In this document: piece by piece, positions 58,424 through 64,000 of the stretch | Position numbering within the stretch: position 1 is the first letter of the stretch | Layout: each line of letters begins with the position of its first letter | Source of the DNA: Actinomycetota bacterium | GTDB lineage: Bacteria; Actinomycetota; Geothermincolia; Geothermincolales; RBG-13-55-18 | Length of the DNA stretch: 64,000 nucleotides | Assembly (NCBI GenBank): GCA_003598015.1 | Contig: QZKE01000053.1 | Span: 52,435-116,434 of the forward strand | Direction of reading: 5' to 3' | The notes under the pieces: model-generated | Database searches by the model: none | What the model was told of the DNA's origin: nothing | The model's input: the letters and a program-made list of their open reading frames with translations, nothing else | Translations under genes and position numbers: made by a program

Positions 58424-59200
58424 TCAAAACGGGCCGTGAGGTGCCGACCCCTTCCTATCCCACCACGCCACCTCCGGCATGCGCAACAGCGCATCCCTCC
58501 TGCGTCGCAGCACCGGGTAGAAGATACCCGCGATGATCATTCCGATGGCGAGACCGCCCAGGTGGGCGAAGAACGCCGTACCCACCATGCCCGACCCCAG
58601 CGAGGTCAGTCCCTGAAACATCTGCAGTACTATCCAGAACCCGATGACCAGGTAGGCGGGTATGGGGATGATGACAAGCAGCACCCAGGTCCATACCCAG
58701 GCGCGCGGATAGAGCAGGAGGTAGGCCCCCAGGACGCCCGAGATCGCCCCGCTCGCCCCCAGCAGGGGGTTCAGGCTGTTGGGGTAGATGGCGACGTGGG
58801 CAAGGACTCCGAAAACGCCGCATGCGAGGTAGAAAGCGATGAACCCGAGATGGCCCATGACGTCCTCGACGTTGTTGCCGAAGATCCACAGGAAGAGCAT
58901 ATTGCCCAGGATATGCAGCCATCCATCATGCAGGAAGATGGAGGTGAGCAGGGATAGGTAGACCGGCTTGGAGGGAACGCTCCACAGGGGAAAGGAGAAG
59001 AGCTGCTGCAGTGCCGGCAGGGGGAGTTGGCTGGCATGCACGATCTCCCAGGGAACCACGGAGAAGCGGTAGATGAAGATGTCGTATTGCTGGCTGCTCA
59101 GGAAGAGCATGTAAATGAAGACAGCGGCGTTTACAACGATCAACCCCAGTGTGACCAGGGGCGTTTTGCGCGTTGGGTTCCTGTCGAAAAGGGGCAGCAT
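58424..59200 (-). CDS. Rhomboid-family serine protease
   Basis: HILGNMLFLWIFGNNVED; LLGASGAISGVLGAYLLLYP; FFAHLGGLAIG. Confidence 0.92.
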   Translation of the reverse strand: MLPLFDRNPTRKTPLVTLGLIVVNAAVFIYMLFLSSQQYDIFIYRFSVVPWEIVHASQLPLPALQQLFSFPLWSVPSKPVYLSLLTSIFLHDGWLHILGNMLFLWIFGNNVEDVMGHLGFIAFYLACGVFGVLAHVAIYPNSLNPLLGASGAISGVLGAYLLLYPRAWVWTWVLLVIIPIPAYLVIGFWIVLQMFQGLTSLGSGMVGTAFFAHLGGLAIGMIIAGIFYPVLRRRRDALLRMPEVAWWDRKGSAPHGPF

Positions 59201-59216
59201 ACTTGCCGGCTCCCCC

Positions 59217-59939
59217 CTACTTCCTGCCGCCCGCCATGACGATGAATCCCCTTGCCCACTCCACGCCCACGAGGCTCGCGATCCTCTCGTAGGCCACGGC
59301 CAGGACGCCCAGGGGCCGGGTCACCGCGCTCACCTCGCAATCGCCGTAGGTCTTGAGATGCAGGACCTCGAAACCCGCCTTCTCGAGTTCCCGCCTCACC
59401 CTGCGAGGCGTATTGCAGCGGTAGCGCACCGGGAAGATATCATGCGCATCCCTGCCGCTGAAGAGCGCAACCAGGCGCATGCGCTTTTCCTGTGGCAGGA
59501 TGAGTGAAAGGAGGTAGTTGAGCGCATAAGGGTAGTAGATGATGTTGGGCGTCATGAGCACCACCCGGCCTCCGGGTCGCAGCACCCTATACACCTCGCG
59601 CAAAAAGCCTGCCGGATCCTCCAGGTGTTCCAGCAGGAATTTCCCGGCGGCCACATCGACGCTCCCCGCCTCCAGGGGGATGCTTTTCCCCACGTCAGCC
59701 TGTATGTAGTGCCCGTAAGGCCCGCGCAGCGGCCTGTCGTCCATGCCGATGATCTCCCCCGCCCTCTCCATCAGGCACGAGAGATATCCTTCCTCCCCGC
59801 AGCCGAGATCTATGACGCGCCCTCCCTCGGGACAGGCCGACAGCGCGAGGTGGAGAAAAGTCGTGTATGCGCCGGGTTCTCCAGGAAGGTATCTGCGACG
59901 CAGGTCGGCCGTCCATTTCCGCGACGCGTCTCGGTTCAT
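59217..59939 (-). CDS. Class I SAM-dependent methyltransferase
   Basis: GRVIDLGCGEEGYLSCLMERAGEIIGMD; start trimmed from 60053. Confidence 0.85.
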   Translation of the reverse strand: MNRDASRKWTADLRRRYLPGEPGAYTTFLHLALSACPEGGRVIDLGCGEEGYLSCLMERAGEIIGMDDRPLRGPYGHYIQADVGKSIPLEAGSVDVAAGKFLLEHLEDPAGFLREVYRVLRPGGRVVLMTPNIIYYPYALNYLLSLILPQEKRMRLVALFSGRDAHDIFPVRYRCNTPRRVRRELEKAGFEVLHLKTYGDCEVSAVTRPLGVLAVAYERIASLVGVEWARGFIVMAGGRK

Positions 59940-60724
59940 AACAGCTCCAGGAGGCTCTCGACGATGAGATCCGGTTGGGGGCTGTAACCCTCCAGGTCTT
60001 CGCGGACGGCCACTCCCGAAAGCACCAGGCAGGTATCCAGGCCGGCGCGCCATCCGCCCACTATGTCCGTCTCCAGGCGGTCGCCGATCATCAGGGTCCT
60101 GTCCGTCTTGCCCCCGGTCCTGGACAGGGCCGCCTGTATCATGTACACATTGGGCTTGCCCACCACCAGGGCTTCACGCCCCGCGGCGGTCTCCAGGGCC
60201 GCCACGATCGATCCCGCGCCCGGCCACAATCCATCCGGAGCGGGGAAAGTGGCATCACGATTGGTCGCCACGAACACCGCGCCTGAATACAAGGCCAGGG
60301 TTGCTATGCGCAGCTTATCGTAGGTCAACTCGGTGTCCCACCCCACTACTACGAAATCCGCGCTCCTGCCCTCCTCTCCCGCAAGCGGATTCAGTCGGGT
60401 TTCGGACAGCGCCTCCACCAGTCCCGGGCCGCCGATGCAGAAGGACGTTTTGCCCTCCAGATCATAGTTTTCCTCCAGGAAGGTCGCCGTGGCCACGGAC
60501 GATGTGATGAACTCCTCCTCGCTGGCTTCGATACCCATCGCGGATAGCTTGATCCTGTACTCGCCCGGGGTGTATTTCGAGTTGTTGGTGAGGAAGAGTA
60601 TCCCCTTGCCCATCTCCCGCAACCGCCGTATGAATGTTACGGCATCGGGAATGGGCTCCTGGTTCAGGTAGATGACGCCATCCATGTCCAGCAGGAAATC
60701 GCTGTATCTATCGCTTGTGGCCAT
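59936..60724 (-). CDS. HAD-IIA (NagD-like) phosphatase
   Basis: DFLLDMDGVIYLNQEPIPDAVTFIRRL; LFLTNNS; GDRLETDIVGGWRAG. Confidence 0.9.
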   Translation of the reverse strand: MATSDRYSDFLLDMDGVIYLNQEPIPDAVTFIRRLREMGKGILFLTNNSKYTPGEYRIKLSAMGIEASEEEFITSSVATATFLEENYDLEGKTSFCIGGPGLVEALSETRLNPLAGEEGRSADFVVVGWDTELTYDKLRIATLALYSGAVFVATNRDATFPAPDGLWPGAGSIVAALETAAGREALVVGKPNVYMIQAALSRTGGKTDRTLMIGDRLETDIVGGWRAGLDTCLVLSGVAVREDLEGYSPQPDLIVESLLELL

Positions 60725-60731
60725 TTCGCCG

Positions 60732-61238
60732 TCAGCCCTCAAGGCTTCGCCTCTCCCCGCTCCCGTCGAGTTCGCTCTGATAACGCTGCAGGGTTTCGCC
60801 GTATATCTCCATCTCGGGCGCCATAACCGCCGCCAGCTTTATCTGCCCGATGGCGCGGTGCAGCAAGCCCTTGCGGTAGAGGCACCGGCTCAATCCATAT
60901 ATCGCATAGTGATTGGTGGGGTCGACCTCAAGCGCCTCCTCGAACTCACGCCTGGCCAGATCGTGAAGACCGCTGTTGTAATAGGCGATCCCCAGCGCTT
61001 CGAGTATAGACCCCCTACGGGGTTCCAGTCTCTTCGCCCTTTCGAGAAGGCTCACGGCCGCGGCGGGTTTGCGGTCCTGCAGCAGGCCCCTGGCCTCCTG
61101 GAAGAGGTCGTATGCGTTATCGGACAAGTCCTTCCTCCCGCCTCGCTCATCCCTCACCCTCACCCGGGCCGCCTTTACGTTCCGAGAGGCGGACCAGCCC
61201 CGAAAACCCGAGGACAGCTCCCATGATGACCATAACAT
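60732..61238 (-). CDS. TPR-repeat protein (start uncertain)
   Basis: Repeats 'ILEALGIAYYNSGLHDLARREFEEALEVDPTNHYAIYGLSRCLYRKGL'. Confidence 0.75.
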   Translation of the reverse strand: MLWSSWELSSGFRGWSASRNVKAARVRVRDERGGRKDLSDNAYDLFQEARGLLQDRKPAAAVSLLERAKRLEPRRGSILEALGIAYYNSGLHDLARREFEEALEVDPTNHYAIYGLSRCLYRKGLLHRAIGQIKLAAVMAPEMEIYGETLQRYQSELDGSGERRSLEG

Positions 61239-62214
61239 AGGATGGCCAGAGTGTCTGGCGTTCGAACTGTGCCGGTATCGGTTGCCCCCCTCTGCCCACT
61301 TTCTCGAGGGCGGCGCCCAGTATCAGCGAGTTGGAGGCAATAGCTATGAAGAACAAGGGGATGACTACAACCCCGGCGGCGATAAGCAATACTCCGTAGT
61401 CCACCTTGGCGAAAGGCCCCTTGAACAACCACGTGGCCACCATGTACAGATAGGCGATGATCACGATGGCCATGCAGATATAGGTAATCACACCCAGGTC
61501 CACCCCCTTGACCTTCGCCGTCTGCAGCATGCCTGTCGCAGCATCGTTCCATCCGACCCTGACCCAGGAGGTGAAGGAGAGGATGACGATCATCAATACC
61601 GCCAGGGTGGCCATGGCGGCGGCGATCATATCCCGGCGGTCCAACGCGTGATCGCGGTATGCAACGAAGCGCATGAATCCCTCCCTGTTCTCCGCGGCCG
61701 GTTTCCTGACGCTCGCGACGGCCTTCAGCTTAGGCCTGCCGTGTGGTCCTTTCCTGCGTACACCTTTCCTGGTCGCTACGGGAGATTCCACGGCCGCGCC
61801 GTCTCCCTCCTCCGTTGCCGGCTCATCCGCGCTTTTCCTCCTCTTCAGGCGGGCCAGGGCCGCATAAGTCCTCTCGCTGAAGGTTATGGTGATGGAGAAC
61901 CTCTTCTTGGTGGTCCTGTCCCTTGCAACCTTGTCGACGGCCGGCTTCAGGGAGACCACCTTCTTGCTGGATGCAGGGGTAAGGGTGCCGCTGGCCTTTT
62001 TATCCGTAGTTACCCCCGCCGGGACGACGGGCTCCGCTTCTGCCACCTTTACGCTGTCCACCGCCGGCGGGGGCGGCTCGACATCAGGTTTCTTGACCGG
62101 AGCCGGGGGCACCTTCTTCAGCCTGCCCCTCTGGCCTTTCATCTTGACATAGCAGGCTTCGCAGAAGAATTTCCCCGCGGGGATCTCCTTCCCGCAACTT
62201 ACGCATTCAGGCAT
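61147..62214 (-). CDS. Zinc-ribbon plus multi-TM membrane protein, unknown function
   Basis: MPECVSCGKEIPAGKFFCEACYVKMKG; long basic/Pro-rich linker; about 4 TMs. Confidence 0.7.
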   Translation of the reverse strand: MPECVSCGKEIPAGKFFCEACYVKMKGQRGRLKKVPPAPVKKPDVEPPPPAVDSVKVAEAEPVVPAGVTTDKKASGTLTPASSKKVVSLKPAVDKVARDRTTKKRFSITITFSERTYAALARLKRRKSADEPATEEGDGAAVESPVATRKGVRRKGPHGRPKLKAVASVRKPAAENREGFMRFVAYRDHALDRRDMIAAAMATLAVLMIVILSFTSWVRVGWNDAATGMLQTAKVKGVDLGVITYICMAIVIIAYLYMVATWLFKGPFAKVDYGVLLIAAGVVVIPLFFIAIASNSLILGAALEKVGRGGQPIPAQFERQTLWPSYVMVIMGAVLGFSGLVRLSERKGGPGEGEG

Positions 62215-62288
62215 CGCGTCCCTCCATCGACGCTGCGGCTTGCGGTCCCCCCGGTCCGGATGCGGGTATCAGCCGCGACCTGACTTCC

Positions 62289-63812
62289 CTATTCATCTCT
62301 TTCGACCCCTCTGACCCTGTCCCTGACCCACAGGAAGAGATCTGGAAACCTGCGGCGGAAGAAATCCTTGCCCCTGTTCCACCCGCTCTCGCCCTGCGCG
62401 GCAAGGGTCACCAGGGCGCGGTGTGGCAAGTGCCGGCTCAGCCATAATCCATCGACCATCCTCTCCAGGTAGGCCGAGAGAGGCTGGGGGAGCTTGCGCA
62501 GGCCCCTGTAGAGGCGGACAAAGGTGCGGAAGTAGTGACGCGCGAAGTACAGCTGTTCCCGCGGCAGGGTGGGCTGGTCAACGTAGCGGTCCTCACGATA
62601 GTCGTAGACCTCGGGAACCCATCCCTCCCGCACCGCGGTCTCGAAGAGCACGGTGTCCGGGTAAGGATAGTAGATGGGGCAGAGGGAGTGATCGGCGCCT
62701 ATTTCCACGTTGAGCTTGATGGTATCCAGGACTTTTGCCTTGTCCTCGTAGGGGAGCCCCACCATGTTATAGGCAACCGTCTTGATCCCGGCCTCGCGGC
62801 AGGCATCGAATGCCTCCACGATCTTCTCCCTGGACATATGGCGGTTGAGAACCTCGTTACGGATGAAATCGTTGCCGCTCTCGACCCCGAAGAACATCTG
62901 GTAACACCCCGCCTGGCGCAGCATGCGTACTATCTCGGGCGTTACCAGGTTGGCGCGGTAATTGCAGATAAACGGGAGACCTATCTCCTTGCGGTAGAGC
63001 GAGGTGAAATTCTCCAGCCACCCACCCTTCCAGGGGAGTATATCGTCGCGGAAGTTCAGGTATTCGACGCGGGGAAAGGACGCCACCAGTTTCTTCAGGT
63101 ATGCGATGCTGTACTCGGGGCTGTGAAAACGCGAGTAGCGGTTCTTGTTGGGATAGATATCCCGCATCCTCTTGTTGGAGCAATACGTGCAGCTGTACGG
63201 GCATCCCCGTGACAGTATCACCACCCCCGTGTTGATACGCGTGGAGAGCAGCATGGAGAAGTCGAATGCGCCGAAATCTGGCAGCGGCAACACGTCGATA
63301 TCCTCGATGAGCGGCCGCACGGGATTGCGGTAGATTGCCCCCCCTTCCTTTACCCATATGCTCTCCGTGGTGCGATAATCCTCGCCCGCGTCCATGCGTC
63401 CGACCAGTTCGAGCAGGGCTTCCTCGCCCTCACCGCGACATAGCATATCTATGCCCGGTGTCGCGATGACTTCCTCGGGTAGCGTGGTCGGGTGATAGCT
63501 GCCGGAGATAATTGGTATATCCGTAGCTTCCTTGGCCCAGAGGACATACTCCTTTACTTGCGGATATTCACGCGTCATGGTCACAAAACCCAGGAGGTCC
63601 GGACTCTCTCTGCGCAGGGTGTTCTGGAATTCGCCGCGCCCCGCGGGACTGGTCAGGTGGTACAGGGCGAAATCGTGGCCAGCCCCCTTCAATACCGCGG
63701 CTATGCTGCCCACGCCTTCCATATACCAGCCACCCTCATCGACTCCGAGCATGCGGCCGCTCTGCGGGTCGATATTCACCTTATAGTCCGGATAGACGAA
63801 TAGTACCTTCAA
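62289..63812 (-). CDS. B12-binding-type radical SAM protein
   Basis: N-terminal KVLFVYPDY...GFVTMTREYPQ; ILSRGCPYSCTYCSNKRM. Confidence 0.88.
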   Translation of the reverse strand: MKVLFVYPDYKVNIDPQSGRMLGVDEGGWYMEGVGSIAAVLKGAGHDFALYHLTSPAGRGEFQNTLRRESPDLLGFVTMTREYPQVKEYVLWAKEATDIPIISGSYHPTTLPEEVIATPGIDMLCRGEGEEALLELVGRMDAGEDYRTTESIWVKEGGAIYRNPVRPLIEDIDVLPLPDFGAFDFSMLLSTRINTGVVILSRGCPYSCTYCSNKRMRDIYPNKNRYSRFHSPEYSIAYLKKLVASFPRVEYLNFRDDILPWKGGWLENFTSLYRKEIGLPFICNYRANLVTPEIVRMLRQAGCYQMFFGVESGNDFIRNEVLNRHMSREKIVEAFDACREAGIKTVAYNMVGLPYEDKAKVLDTIKLNVEIGADHSLCPIYYPYPDTVLFETAVREGWVPEVYDYREDRYVDQPTLPREQLYFARHYFRTFVRLYRGLRKLPQPLSAYLERMVDGLWLSRHLPHRALVTLAAQGESGWNRGKDFFRRRFPDLFLWVRDRVRGVERDE

Positions 63813-63905
63813 GCCACGCTCCCGTTTATCTCGCGCTCCCCATTTTTATTTTTATGACCATCGTCTCCTGCTATTAAATAAGGTTCTTCTCCGAGAGGAG
63901 CGGGC

Positions 63906-64000
63906 GTCAGGCATAGGGGTCGGCCCTGGACTTATGCCTGAGCCATATGTCCAGCATATATACATGGGGATTTGAGTGACGCCACACTTCTTTCCTCCTG
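63906..64000. repeat. Second copy of the REP-like element, cut by window end
   Basis: 63906-63941 identical to the 36-bp arm; following ~46 nt closely matches the reverse complement of 56110-56175. Confidence 0.75.

Noticed and set aside
61069-62283. 404-aa plus-strand ORF
   Set aside because: Antisense to the zinc-ribbon membrane protein; His/Gly/Arg-rich shadow frame.
1-64000. CRISPR arrays, tRNA/rRNA genes, prophage or toxin-antitoxin loci
   Set aside because: No regularly spaced repeats, cloverleaf-compatible sequence or corresponding coding signatures were seen; the XerC/D-like gene alone is not evidence of an integrated element.

Overview
This is a GC-rich bacterial chromosome segment of about 64 kb, probably from an early-branching actinobacterium-like lineage (inference only). 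It is packed mostly with minus-strand housekeeping genes: nrdR, gpsA-plsY-der, DUF512, cmk, aroA-tyrA-aroF, aroH, scpA/scpB with an rsuA-type synthase, trpS, a DHH-CBS-CCA fusion, deoB, xerD-like, ald, pyrG, a fur-znuACB-type metal operon, recN-nadK-tlyA-dxs and paaK-ACT-yjbQ. Plus-strand islands interrupt it: a glutamate decarboxylase/antiporter/lipoprotein cluster at 6.8-11.4 kb, an MMPL/HAE3 exporter at 25.4 kb, an M28 peptidase at 44.3 kb, and an M23 peptidase / Clp-like ATPase / HPrK-like P-loop protein block at 52.3-58.1 kb. The most unusual observations are: (i) a ClpC/E-like double-AAA protein whose first ATPase domain has lost its Walker B acids, arginine finger and pore tyrosine, and which lacks the M-domain; (ii) an adjacent large protein with an HPr-kinase-like P-loop; (iii) a REPIN-like paired palindrome (36-bp perfect arms) between them, with a second copy running off the window end; (iv) two genes that appear to lack ATG/GTG/TTG starts but have a well-spaced Shine-Dalgarno before an ATA codon, both beginning I-A-R-N; (v) several promoter/operator architectures readable from sequence (NrdR-box-like motifs over the nrdR promoter, a Fur-type 7-1-7 box, a palindrome in the MMPL exporter promoter). 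No tRNA, rRNA or CRISPR array was seen.
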